From CAG-307 sp964524125 (GTDB taxonomy: Bacteria; Bacillota_I; Bacilli_A; Acholeplasmatales; Anaeroplasmataceae): a DNA stretch of 16,925 nucleotides. Below the pieces are notes generated by a model. It saw only the letters and a list, made by a program, of their open reading frames with translations. It did not search any database and was not told where the DNA came from. Positions within the stretch are counted from its first letter, which is position 1; each line of letters starts with the position of its first letter. The position numbers and the translations under genes were made by a program. The stretch is from contig CAZGBY010000037.1 in NCBI GenBank assembly GCA_964524125.1, forward strand, positions 1 through 16,925, given 5' to 3'. Below, in pieces: positions 1 to 5,832 of the stretch.

Positions 1-52
1 AGAGGACAACGTCCTCTTATTGAATTGAAAAGAATTTTCAATTCATTTTTTT
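1..52 (+). terminator. Double hairpin with T-tract, end of an upstream transcription unit
   Basis: Two perfect stem-loops stand in a row. The first is AGAGGAC (1-7) / GTCCTCT (11-17) with a three-base loop. The second is GAATTGAAAA (22-31) / TTTTCAATTC (35-44) with loop GAA, followed at once by seven Ts (46-52). The second is a standard intrinsic terminator for a gene left of the window. The first could be the terminator stem of a minus-strand gene, whose T-tract would lie outside the window. Confidence 0.7.
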
Positions 53-142
53 ATATCCTTTTGATTTGACAGAATTCACATCAACTATTTCATTTACAGT
101 CTCATATAAAAATATCACAATCACATCATAGCCGCCAAATAT
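38..142 (-). pseudogene. Possible remnant of a minus-strand gene (C-terminal fragment)
   Basis: On the minus strand an open frame of about 35 codons runs from just after an in-frame TAA (143-145) to a TGA at 38-40. It reads roughly FGGYDVIVIFLYETVNEIVD followed by a Lys-rich tail and has no ATG. A neighbouring frame immediately upstream reads NSFNGLNI, so one indel would join the two. The FGGYD-plus-hydrophobic-stretch look vaguely recalls small phage holins, but this is a guess. It may simply be chance open frame in AT-rich DNA. Confidence 0.2.
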
Positions 143-188
143 TTAATCCATTAAATGAATTGATTAATATGACTTAAAATCATTTTAC

Positions 189-217
189 TTGCAATTATAA
201 AAGAGTTGTATTATACT
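189..217 (+). promoter_or_regulatory. Sigma-A promoter upstream of the 26-residue peptide gene
   Basis: TTGCAA (189-194), a 17-bp spacer and TATACT (212-217). The predicted start of transcription near 224 falls inside the inverted repeat at 220-237. This is the only good promoter found between here and ytfJ, so it probably also serves ytfI-ytfJ. Confidence 0.6.
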
Positions 218-219
218 AA

Positions 220-237
220 AGTTAGTTAACACTAACT
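220..237 (+). repeat. Inverted repeat at the transcription start, candidate operator
   Basis: AGTTAGT / ACTAACT arms (7 bp) flank TAAC. The repeat covers the predicted transcription start and ends one base before the GAGGTGAT ribosome site (238-245). It could be an operator for a dimeric repressor or a small 5' hairpin. A 7-bp arm alone is not rare in this DNA; the position is what makes it notable. Confidence 0.35.
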
Positions 238-249
238 GAGGTGATTAAT

Positions 250-330
250 ATGAAAGAAATTATTAAAAAAACTATAATACAATTAATTATTTTTATATCT
301 ATCATATTAACATGTATGATGATTAAATAA
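250..330 (+). CDS. Small hydrophobic peptide (26 aa), unknown
   Basis: ATG at 250 is preceded by an excellent ribosome site, GAGGTGAT (238-245, 4 bases before the ATG), and a sigma-A promoter. The product has 26 residues: a basic start (MKEIIKKT), a hydrophobic stretch of about 15 residues (IIQLIIFISIILTC) and a short MMIK tail, so it probably inserts in the membrane. It lies 55 bp before ytfI on the same strand. It could be a leader or regulatory peptide for the ytfI-ytfJ unit, a type I toxin-like peptide, or a short spore membrane peptide. I do not recognise a family. The ribosome site and promoter are the main arguments that it is real. Confidence 0.5.
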   Translation: MKEIIKKTIIQLIIFISIILTCMMIK

Positions 331-366
331 TAATTATAAATGAATATTTTATATATTTATTCTAAT

Positions 367-402
367 AATAAGAAAGGTGATTTAATTGCCTTTCTTATTT
401 TT
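367..402 (+). promoter_or_regulatory. Hairpin enclosing the ytfI ribosome site and start codon
   Basis: AATAAGAAAGG (367-377) pairs perfectly with CCTTTCTTATT (389-399). The 11-base loop holds the rest of the ribosome site and the TTG start (386-388). A run of Ts (398-402) follows, so it could act as a translation-blocking hairpin or as a weak intrinsic terminator between the small peptide gene and ytfI. Pairing is certain from sequence; any role is inferred. Confidence 0.4.
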
Positions 403-937
403 GATTATATTAGTATTAATCATACTATTATATATAAATATTAATGTATTATTAATATATGAAGATAATAATCTCTCTTTTTTTATTATATATGGTTTTA
501 TTAAATATAAGTTAAAACTTAAATCACTAGAAGAAGTAATAATACAAAAATCAAAAAAATCTATTCATGATAATTTAAATGATATAAAAGAAAATGTTAA
601 AAAAAGTAAAATAATAAATAATATAATAAATAATACAACTATATCTAATATAGATGTATATTATTACGATGATATGAATAATTTCAACATTTATAATACG
701 TTTATAATAGAAAATCTATTTTCAATATCAAAAAGACTTACTAATGAATTATTCTTATTTGTTAATAATGAAAATTATTTATATTTCCCTTTTAATAAAA
801 AGAAATTATACTTAAATATAAAATTAAGTATAAATACTTTTAAATTACTAATACTAATAATAAAACAATTATTACTCAAACTAGGAGGATTTATAAATGA
901 GCAAAGCAGAAGATTTCTTAAAAACAAGTTTAAATGA
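386..937 (+). CDS. ytfI: YtfI-like DUF2953 membrane-anchored protein
   Basis: The gene begins at TTG with AAAGGTGAT four bases upstream; no ATG fits better. The 183-residue product opens with a hydrophobic segment (about residues 2-24, FLFLIILVLIILLY), then a hydrophilic Asn/Lys-rich region and more hydrophobic stretches near 150-165. That arrangement, and its place directly before a GerW-family gene, match Bacillus subtilis YtfI (DUF2953), which precedes ytfJ. The family's biochemical role is not established. Its last 41 bases overlap ytfJ, so the two are translationally coupled. Sequence similarity alone is weak because the protein is extremely Asn/Ile/Lys-rich; the assignment rests largely on context. 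The start lies in the loop of a hairpin (see that entry). Confidence 0.6.
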   Translation: MPFLFLIILVLIILLYININVLLIYEDNNLSFFIIYGFIKYKLKLKSLEEVIIQKSKKSIHDNLNDIKENVKKSKIINNIINNTTISNIDVYYYDDMNNFNIYNTFIIENLFSISKRLTNELFLFVNNENYLYFPFNKKKLYLNIKLSINTFKLLILIIKQLLLKLGGFINEQSRRFLKNKFK

Positions 938-1244
938 AGTAAATATTTTGTCTAATTCAAATAAAGTATTAGGAAGCCCTATAACATTAGAAGATGGTAA
1001 GATTATAATACCATTTTCATCTGTTAAAGTTTGCCATTTGTCTGGAAGTAGTGAATACGCATCTAAGAATAGTGATATTTTACCATTTGGTGGAATATCA
1101 GGAGGTAATTTTCAAATAGAACCTCAAGGATTTTTATTTATAGATGGTAATAATATTAAATCTATTTCACTAGACTCTTCAAGTTTAGAAAATATTATTT
1201 TAAATAAAGTACCAGAAATTATAAAGAATATGAAGAGAAAATAA
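897..1244 (+). CDS. ytfJ: GerW family spore protein (YtfJ)
   Basis: The 115-residue protein has the GerW/YtfJ pattern: an N-terminal helix (FLKTSLNEV), a VLGSPI...DGKIIIPFSSVKV segment (24-45), the glycine-rich LPFGGISGG (62-70) and IEPQGFLFIDG (74-84). In B. subtilis GerW is made in the forespore under sigma-F and is needed for normal germination. It is somewhat shorter than the usual 130-150 residues, lacking most of the long glycine-rich loop. The start is fixed by TAGGAGGAT seven bases before ATG, and it overlaps ytfI by 41 bp. It is convergent with the deformylase gene, with a hairpin between the two. Its presence suggests a sporulation programme in this organism. Confidence 0.88.
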   Translation: MSKAEDFLKTSLNEVNILSNSNKVLGSPITLEDGKIIIPFSSVKVCHLSGSSEYASKNSDILPFGGISGGNFQIEPQGFLFIDGNNIKSISLDSSSLENIILNKVPEIIKNMKRK

Positions 1245-1245
1245 A

Positions 1246-1268
1246 AAGACGAAAATTTTATTCGTCTT
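1246..1268 (-). terminator. Hairpin terminator between ytfJ and def
   Basis: AAGACGAA (1246-1253) and TTCGTCTT (1261-1268) form an 8-bp stem with a 7-base loop. On the minus strand the stem is followed by TTTTTATTTT, a good U-tract for def; on the plus strand the tail (CATTTTC) is weaker. The def stop codon (1258-1260) is inside the loop, so the last def codons form one arm. Confidence 0.65.
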
Positions 1269-1842
1269 CATTTTCATCTTCATATTCAAATAAAGGAAAT
1301 GCTCCTTCAATATTGTCAAATATTTTATCAGTAAATAAAATACCATCTAAATGATCATATTCATGTTGGAATACAATTGCAGGATATCCTTCAAGTGTAA
1401 TTGTTTTATGTTGTAGTTTATTATTTATAAAATCATAGAAATATCCCTTTACAGTAATTCTATAATTTCTAGGAGTAATTCCTTTAGTTTCTCTATCTAC
1501 ACTTAAACAACCTTCACCACCAGGAAGATATGTTATTTCTTTAGATCTAGAAATAATCTTAGGATTAACAACAGAATAAGAATAATGCTTATTATTATCT
1601 AAAAAGTCATTAAACTCAACCGCAAACATTCTTTTATTATGACCAACTTGTGGAGCTGCAATTCCAACACCGGGTCTAATATTATATTGTTTAATTAAAT
1701 CTTCAAATTGAGATACAACTACATACTCATGAAGATTTTTAAGTATTTCTAAATCACCTGTTGATAAAGGTATTTGAACATCTTTTGAAATATTTTTAAG
1801 TATTTGATTTCCTTCTTTAACTATATCTTTACTTAAGTACAT
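1258..1842 (-). CDS. def: Peptide deformylase
   Basis: This is a cytoplasmic metalloenzyme that removes the formyl group from the N-terminal methionine of new proteins. The 194-residue product carries all three deformylase motifs: GVGIAAPQ (58-65), EGCLS (110-114, metal ligand Cys112) and QHEYDHLDG (159-167, ligands His160 and His164, catalytic Glu161). The long insert between motifs and the length fit the type 2 enzymes of Gram-positives. The ATG at 1842 is chosen over an upstream GTG at 1851, because AGGTGAT would overlap the GTG but sits four bases before the ATG. A Glu/Asp-rich tail (EYEDENEDE) ends the protein, and its codons form part of the terminator stem. Confidence 0.96.
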   Translation of the reverse strand: MYLSKDIVKEGNQILKNISKDVQIPLSTGDLEILKNLHEYVVVSQFEDLIKQYNIRPGVGIAAPQVGHNKRMFAVEFNDFLDNNKHYSYSVVNPKIISRSKEITYLPGGEGCLSVDRETKGITPRNYRITVKGYFYDFINNKLQHKTITLEGYPAIVFQHEYDHLDGILFTDKIFDNIEGAFPLFEYEDENEDE

Positions 1843-1887
1843 AAATATCACCTAAGATATTTTAGCATAATTTATTTTAAAAATCTA

Positions 1888-2022
1888 CTAGTACCAAGCT
1901 GAAGCTCCAATAATTACAAGTAAAATAAATAAAACTAAAATTAATGCATAACCATATCCTCTATTAGAACTATTTTGGCATGGACTTTGCATTTGATAAT
2001 AAGGCATTCCGTAGTAATACAA
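1888..2022 (-). CDS. YjcZ-family small spore membrane peptide (44 aa)
   Basis: The gene starts at TTG (2022-2020) with a strong ribosome site, AAAGGTGGTGG, five bases upstream. The product begins YYYGMPYYQMQSPCQ, then NRGYGYALILVLFILLVIIG and ends ASAWY. The GYALILVLFILLVIIGAS hydrophobic segment (about 25-41) and aromatic end are the signature of the YjcZ/SscA-type sporulation peptides of Bacilli, which are tiny membrane proteins of mature spores; SscA is needed for spore coat assembly and germination. The Tyr/Gln-rich N-terminus also fits. Precise function within the family is unknown. It lies between def and a 64-codon gene on the same strand. Confidence 0.8.
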   Translation of the reverse strand: MYYYGMPYYQMQSPCQNSSNRGYGYALILVLFILLVIIGASAWY

Positions 2023-2077
2023 TTACGCCACCACCTTTCAATATATCTTATGTAAAATTGTTTTAAATGACTAGACT

Positions 2078-2272
2078 TTAGTCATTATATTGTATTTCTG
2101 GTTCATATCTTTCATCAGGTCTTAAACCTAAGAAAGTTTCAACTCTTTTAAGTCTATTATTTAAATTCTTTGTTTTTCTATTTAATGAATCTATTTCATA
2201 ATATAATCTATCTAACATCTGTCCTTCAAAAAAATAAGGATTATTATTTTGAGACATTTCTCTTTTAAACAT
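2078..2272 (-). CDS. Small coiled-coil-like protein (64 aa), unknown
   Basis: ATG at 2272 has GGTGA five bases upstream. The product is hydrophilic. After a short Asn-rich start (MSQNNNPYFF), residues 17-50 form a heptad-like helix (MLDRLYYEIDSLNRKTKNLN, then NRLKRVETFLGL), and the end is acidic and Tyr-containing (RPDERYEPEIQYND). I do not recognise a family. It stands 55 bp before the YjcZ-type gene on the same strand and divergent from the guk-like gene. A structural spore or coat-associated role is a guess from the neighbour and the coiled-coil look. A second in-frame Met at residue 6 has no better ribosome site. Confidence 0.7.
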   Translation of the reverse strand: MFKREMSQNNNPYFFEGQMLDRLYYEIDSLNRKTKNLNNRLKRVETFLGLRPDERYEPEIQYND

Positions 2273-2333
2273 ATCTTCACCATTTTTATGTTATGCAAAA
2301 TGTAGGTTTTTGACATATTTTATCATAAATAAA

Positions 2334-2361
2334 GTGAAAATATTTTTTTTCGTGCTATAAT
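2334..2361 (+). promoter_or_regulatory. Extended -10 promoter for the guk-like/ylb genes
   Basis: TGC-TATAAT (2353-2361) is a perfect extended -10. A weak -35-like GTGAAA (2334-2339) stands 16 bp upstream. Predicted transcription start is near 2368, about 27 bases before the chosen ATG at 2395. A nicer TTGACA at 2310-2315 is too far away (40 bp) to pair with this -10. Confidence 0.55.
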
Positions 2362-2394
2362 AATAAGGTACACAAAAGAAAGGGATTGAGAGTT

Positions 2395-2925
2395 ATGATT
2401 ATTTTGGTTGGAGCTTCGGCTACAGGGAAAACTCAAGTTGGATCAGCTATATCTAAATTATATAATATAGATAAAGTTGTAACTTATACAACAAGAGATA
2501 AAAGAGTTAATGAAGAAGATGGAAAAGATTATCACTATATAACTAAAGAAAAATTCTATGAACTAAAAGAAAAAGGTTTTTTCTTTGAAACAATTATCTA
2601 TAACGATAACTTTTATGGTACATCACTTGACTCTTTAAAAAATGATAGTTACCTAATACTTGAACCTACTGGAATGAAAAAATATTTAAATTCAGACCTT
2701 CACCCAGTAATCTTTTATTTAGAATGTGATGAACAAATTAGATATAAAAGAATGAAGGGACGTAAAGATTCTAAAGAAAATATTATAAGAAGACTTGAAA
2801 TAGATAAAATGATTTTTACAAATGAAGTTAAAGAACTTGCGACTTTTATAATTGATGTATCTAATAAATCTGTAGAAGAAATTGCAAAAGAAATTTATGA
2901 GTTAAGTCACCCTATTTTAAGTTAA
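2395..2925 (+). CDS. Guanylate kinase-like P-loop nucleotide kinase
   Basis: The 176-residue protein has a P-loop GASATGKT (6-13), then the GMP-kinase hallmarks YTTRDKR (31-37, GMP-binding Arg), EDGKDYHYI (41-49) and the lid-side DNFYGT (71-76). A later RYKRMKGRKDSKENIIRRL stretch resembles the Arg-rich LID. It would phosphorylate GMP to GDP if active. It is shorter and more divergent than a typical Gmk (about 200 residues; the usual P-loop is GPSGxGKxT), so it may be a second, specialised paralogue. The start ATG at 2395 is ten bases after AAAGGG; an upstream TTG (2386) would leave only one base to that site. It is followed after 26 bp by ylbD. Confidence 0.75.
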   Translation: MIILVGASATGKTQVGSAISKLYNIDKVVTYTTRDKRVNEEDGKDYHYITKEKFYELKEKGFFFETIIYNDNFYGTSLDSLKNDSYLILEPTGMKKYLNSDLHPVIFYLECDEQIRYKRMKGRKDSKENIIRRLEIDKMIFTNEVKELATFIIDVSNKSVEEIAKEIYELSHPILS

Positions 2926-2951
2926 TCATATAATAAGGTAGGAGTGATTTG

Positions 2952-3383
2952 GTGGGACTTGATAATTTTAAAAGTTATATTAAAGAACATCCTGGGTTAA
3001 AGGATGAGGTTTTAAATCATAAAATGTCCTGGCAAGAAATATATGAAACATATTCTTTATCAATAGATGATCCTTTTCCAAATTATAAGAAAAAAGAGCG
3101 AATCATTTTAGAAGAAGAAAAAGAAATTAAAGATGATAATATAAAATCTAATACTAAAGAAGAAAATAAAACTAAAGAAAAAGAATCTACAGAAGATATG
3201 ATAAAAAATGTTTTATCTTATGTTAAGAAAATAGATCCAGATAACGTTACAAAATATGTAACATCTATTCAAAAGGTACTTGAGCTTTTAGCATCTTTTG
3301 GAGCTGGAGCTACTGCTTCAGCCGCAACTAAGAAAAATACAACAGATCCTTTGTTTGATAGAAAGTTTGATGATTGGTATTAG
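2952..3383 (+). CDS. ylbD: YlbD family putative coat protein
   Basis: The N-terminal region FKSYIKEHPGLKDEV...KMSWQEIYETYSL (about 5-36) is the YlbD pattern (HP.L...V..g..tWQ.lye.w.ll). A charged Glu/Lys-rich linker (about 48-83) follows, then MIKNVLSYVKKIDPDNVTKYVTSIQKVLELL (about 83-113) and a small Ala-rich stretch before the DPLFDRKFDDWY end. YlbD is annotated as a spore-coat protein in Bacillus, but evidence for its job is thin. The following ylbE, ylbF and ylbG genes are in the same order as in B. subtilis, which supports the name. GTG at 2952 is seven bases after AGGAG; TTG at 2949 is a near-equal alternative. The 3' end overlaps ylbE. Confidence 0.8.
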   Translation: MGLDNFKSYIKEHPGLKDEVLNHKMSWQEIYETYSLSIDDPFPNYKKKERIILEEEKEIKDDNIKSNTKEENKTKEKESTEDMIKNVLSYVKKIDPDNVTKYVTSIQKVLELLASFGAGATASAATKKNTTDPLFDRKFDDWY

Positions 3384-3603
3384 TGAAATAGAGTTTTATA
3401 CATTCTTATATAATAACCTACCTTATCTAAATTATTTAAGATATCATCCTAAATGGTATAAGATTTTATATTATGAACATAATTATACTGAATTTATAAA
3501 CACAGCCAAAATAGAACTTCATGATAAGTTAACTGATAAGTTAGAATCTGTTAAAAGGAATATAAATTTACTTAAAAGTTTAAGTTCTTATTTAGATAAA
3601 TAA
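3370..3603 (+). CDS. ylbE: YlbE-like protein (77 aa)
   Basis: The product, MIGISEIEFYTFLYNNLPYL then NYLRYHPKWYKILYYE, has the YlbE-family core: an N-terminal helix followed by (I/L)R.(H/Q)P.WYR.L, then the AK.EL..K coiled tail. Function is unknown in any organism. The ATG at 3370 overlaps the end of ylbD by 14 bp and has only a weak AGAAAG upstream, which suggests translational coupling. The open frame continues to 3298, but that part lies inside ylbD in another frame and does not align with the family. Confidence 0.75.
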   Translation: MIGISEIEFYTFLYNNLPYLNYLRYHPKWYKILYYEHNYTEFINTAKIELHDKLTDKLESVKRNINLLKSLSSYLDK

Positions 3604-3619
3604 AATTTTATGGTATACT
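3591..3619 (+). promoter_or_regulatory. Extended -10 promoter placed for leaderless ylbF
   Basis: TGG-TATACT (3611-3619) is a consensus-like extended -10 with a TTTAGA -35-like element (3591-3596) 17 bp upstream. Only six bases (TTAATT) separate the -10 from the ylbF ATG at 3626, so transcription would begin at or next to the start codon. Confidence 0.5.
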
Positions 3620-3625
3620 TTAATT

Positions 3626-3985
3626 ATGAATGATTTATTATATGATGACTTAGACAATTTAATAGAAGAAATTATAAATAGTGATGATTTCAAAAGATTG
3701 AAAGAACTTAAATATATTATAGATAATAAATATATTAAAGATATATTAAAGTTTAAAAGATGTGAATCTTTATATAATGATGCTTTACCTAATTTTAAAT
3801 ATTATTCTAATTTTGAAGAGATCAAATTAAATTTAAGTAATGCTAAAAATATATTATATTCATATCCTGAAGTTAAAGAATATTTATCTTTAGAAAAAAA
3901 ACTTAATACTTTACTTATTAGTATATCTAATGACATTGCAAGTACAATGTCTAATAAATTTAAAACAATAAAACAAATAAAATAG
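3626..3985 (+). CDS. ylbF: YlbF/RicF family regulator
   Basis: The 119-residue all-helical protein shows the YlbF/YmcA pattern: an N-terminal IEEIINSDDFKRLKELKYII helix (13-32), and near the C-terminus a SYPEVKEYLSLEKKLNTLL segment followed by a final helix. In B. subtilis RicF (YlbF) joins RicA and RicT in a complex that steers RNase Y cleavage of operon mRNAs and is needed for biofilm formation, competence and sporulation. Position between ylbE and ylbG agrees. Only one Cys (KRCESL) is visible, so the iron-sulfur ligands reported for the Ric complex are not all obvious here. There is no Shine-Dalgarno sequence before the ATG; instead a promoter -10 sits six bases upstream. Confidence 0.82.
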   Translation: MNDLLYDDLDNLIEEIINSDDFKRLKELKYIIDNKYIKDILKFKRCESLYNDALPNFKYYSNFEEIKLNLSNAKNILYSYPEVKEYLSLEKKLNTLLISISNDIASTMSNKFKTIKQIK

Positions 3986-3994
3986 GAGTAAAAT

Positions 3995-4222
3995 ATGGTA
4001 GAAAGAGAAGGAATAGTAATTTATTTTAATAATAATAGTGCATATAAATCTTTAAAAGATCTAGTACATATTTATTATTATTCTAAAAGATTTAATTACG
4101 CACTTGTATACATTAATAAAAAAAATAAAGATAAGATTTTAAAGTCTTTACAAAATAATAATGGTATATCACATATAGAAGAAAGTGATTTTGATTATTC
4201 GTTATATTCTTTTAAAGAATAG
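3995..4222 (+). CDS. ylbG: YlbG family protein (DUF2129)
   Basis: This 75-residue protein begins VEREGIVIYFNNNSAYKSLK and continues DLVHIYYYSKRFNYALVYIN, then KDKILKSL...ISHIEES. It matches YlbG: a strand, 'L+ +G.I.Y.SKR.+Y...Y', then an interaction helix. Biochemical function is unknown. AGGAG stands six bases before ATG, and the gene begins nine bases after ylbF, so they share a transcript. A terminator follows. It ends a block conserved with B. subtilis ylbDEFG; the next genes there (rsmD, coaD) are absent. Confidence 0.85.
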   Translation: MVEREGIVIYFNNNSAYKSLKDLVHIYYYSKRFNYALVYINKKNKDKILKSLQNNNGISHIEESDFDYSLYSFKE

Positions 4223-4246
4223 TATATTAATTTAATAATTGATATT

Positions 4247-4290
4247 AACCAGAATGTAAATCATAGACATTCTGGTTTAATCTTTTAATG
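4247..4290 (+). terminator. Hairpin terminator after ylbG
   Basis: AACCAGAATGT (4247-4257) pairs with ACATTCTGGTT (4267-4277) over 11 bp, with a 9-base loop. A moderately T-rich tail (TTAATCTTTTA) follows. Confidence 0.75.
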
Positions 4291-4312
4291 TCTAAAAATT
4301 AACTTTTTAAAT

Positions 4313-4341
4313 TTGACTTTAAATACTATATTTGTTAGAAT
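4313..4341 (+). promoter_or_regulatory. Promoter of the MATE gene
   Basis: TTGACT (4313-4318), 17-bp spacer and TAGAAT (4336-4341) preceded by TGT, giving an extended -10. Predicted start is near 4348, about 26 bases before the ATG. Confidence 0.65.
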
Positions 4342-4373
4342 TGTTAATATTAATTTTAAGAAAGGAGCTAACT

Positions 4374-5711
4374 ATGACAAATAAACAAATATATTTAAAA
4401 TACTTAATCGCAAGTATAGCATCTGCTGTAATTGTATCAATATATTGTACTGTCGATTCTATATGTGTAGGACAATATTGTAGAGAAGTAGGTTCGGCAG
4501 CTATAGCTGCTGCAATGCCTTGCTTTACTATTATGTATTCATTTGGAATATTATATGGAGTAGGAGGAGGTACATTACTTTCTTCATTCAAAGCTAAAGG
4601 TGATGAAAAACAAGGAAATAGATTCTTTACATTATCTTTAATACTTACAGGCATAACTGCTATAATAAATTGGATTATATTTATTTTACTAAAAGAAAAA
4701 ATGCTTATATTTTTTGGTGCTAAAGATGAAAATGTATTAGATGCAGCACTTAACTATTTAACAAGTATAATGTATATGTTACCTATTTTTGTATTTATAA
4801 ATACTATTTCTGCATTTGTAAGAAATGATAATGATCCAACACTTGCGACTATAGCATCTACAATTGGTGGAGTTATTAATATTATCGGAGATATATTTTT
4901 AGTATTTGATTTTGGTGCAGGTCTTGGTATTGTAGGTGCTGGGCTTGCAACTACAATAGGACAAACAGTTACTATTTTAGTATTACTTACACATTTTTTT
5001 AAAAATAGTAATACTTTAAAACTTGAAATGCCAAAAAATATAATTAAAAATAGTTGTCTTGTATATAAAACAGGTGTTTCTGCATTTTTACTTGATATGT
5101 GTATGGGAGTAGTAGTTATTATATTTAATAATCAAATTAATAAATATACAAATAATAATCCATCATATCTTGCAGTATATGGTATTATATGTAATACATT
5201 TACTTTAGTACAATCATTTGCATATGCTGTTGGTCAAGCTAATCAACCGCTTCTTTCTAAATCTTATGGAATAAAAAGTAAAGAAGATATTATAGAGTTC
5301 CATAAATATGGTCTTATTACATCTTTAATTATAGGTATAATATGGTTTTTATTATTTATGATTATACCTAAACAATTAATAATGTTATTTATAGATACTA
5401 AAGATAGTACTCAAGTACTTGAAATAGGTCCTAAATTAATAAGACAATATTATTGTATAACACCTATTATAGTATTAAATGTATATGCAACATATTATTT
5501 TCAATCTATATTAAAACCTCGTTTAAGCTTAATAATATCTTTAGTTAGAGGTTTTATAGTACCGGTGATATTATTATTTATAGCACCTTTAATATCTTTT
5601 AATTTAATATGGTTTGTAATACCTATTGCGGAAATAATATCATTTGGATGTAATATAACTTTTCATATTAAGAGTAGGATATCTTTTGATAATGTAGCTA
5701 GAAGTATTTAA
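4374..5711 (+). CDS. MATE family multidrug efflux transporter (MepA-like)
   Basis: The 445-residue integral membrane protein has the MATE fold pattern of about 12 hydrophobic segments in two related halves. Visible family features are the N-terminal ...VDSICVGQYCREVGSAAIAA region (about 27-46), the GVGGGTLLSSFKAKGDEKQG turn after TM2 (about 62-81) and DPTLATIASTIGGVINIIGDIFLVF in the middle of the N-half (about 154-179). MATE proteins export cationic drugs and metabolites using a Na+ or H+ gradient; the length and motifs suit the MepA subgroup. The substrate cannot be told. It has its own promoter and a strong AAAGGAG site six bases before ATG. No MarR-type regulator lies nearby. Confidence 0.9.
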   Translation: MTNKQIYLKYLIASIASAVIVSIYCTVDSICVGQYCREVGSAAIAAAMPCFTIMYSFGILYGVGGGTLLSSFKAKGDEKQGNRFFTLSLILTGITAIINWIIFILLKEKMLIFFGAKDENVLDAALNYLTSIMYMLPIFVFINTISAFVRNDNDPTLATIASTIGGVINIIGDIFLVFDFGAGLGIVGAGLATTIGQTVTILVLLTHFFKNSNTLKLEMPKNIIKNSCLVYKTGVSAFLLDMCMGVVVIIFNNQINKYTNNNPSYLAVYGIICNTFTLVQSFAYAVGQANQPLLSKSYGIKSKEDIIEFHKYGLITSLIIGIIWFLLFMIIPKQLIMLFIDTKDSTQVLEIGPKLIRQYYCITPIIVLNVYATYYFQSILKPRLSLIISLVRGFIVPVILLFIAPLISFNLIWFVIPIAEIISFGCNITFHIKSRISFDNVARSI

Positions 5712-5789
5712 CTATTTAAAGAATTGTAAGTTTGATAAAGAAAATAATACTAAAATCAAATAAGTTATTAAATTACAAAATATTCTAAT

Positions 5790-5830
5790 AAAATCATCAC
5801 TTGCATATAATATAGTGGTGATTTTATTTT
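5790..5830 (+). promoter_or_regulatory. Terminator-like hairpin overlapping the murC ribosome site
   Basis: AAAATCATCAC (5790-5800) pairs with GTGGTGATTTT (5815-5825), 11 pairs with one U-G wobble, and a T-rich tail follows. It can end transcription from the MATE gene. The 3' arm also contains GGTGAT, the only ribosome site for murC, so the folded RNA would hide it. TATAAT (5806-5811) in the loop lacks a good -35. Confidence 0.45.
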
Positions 5831-5832
5831 AT

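Noticed and set aside
66..71. TTGACA as a promoter in the first 100 bases
   Set aside because: No acceptable -10 at 16-18 bp; closest is TTCATT.
2310..2315. TTGACA as -35 of the guk-like gene promoter
   Set aside because: The good -10 (2356-2361) is 40 bp away and nothing like a -10 stands 16-18 bp downstream.
3298..3369. Upstream extension of the ylbE frame
   Set aside because: This part lies inside ylbD, reads as a Leu/Gln-rich out-of-frame stretch and does not match the YlbE family, which begins near 3370.
4319..4654. Minus-strand open frame of 111 codons
   Set aside because: It lies over the MATE promoter and N-terminus, has no ribosome site and no family resemblance; it is the antisense shadow of the MATE gene.
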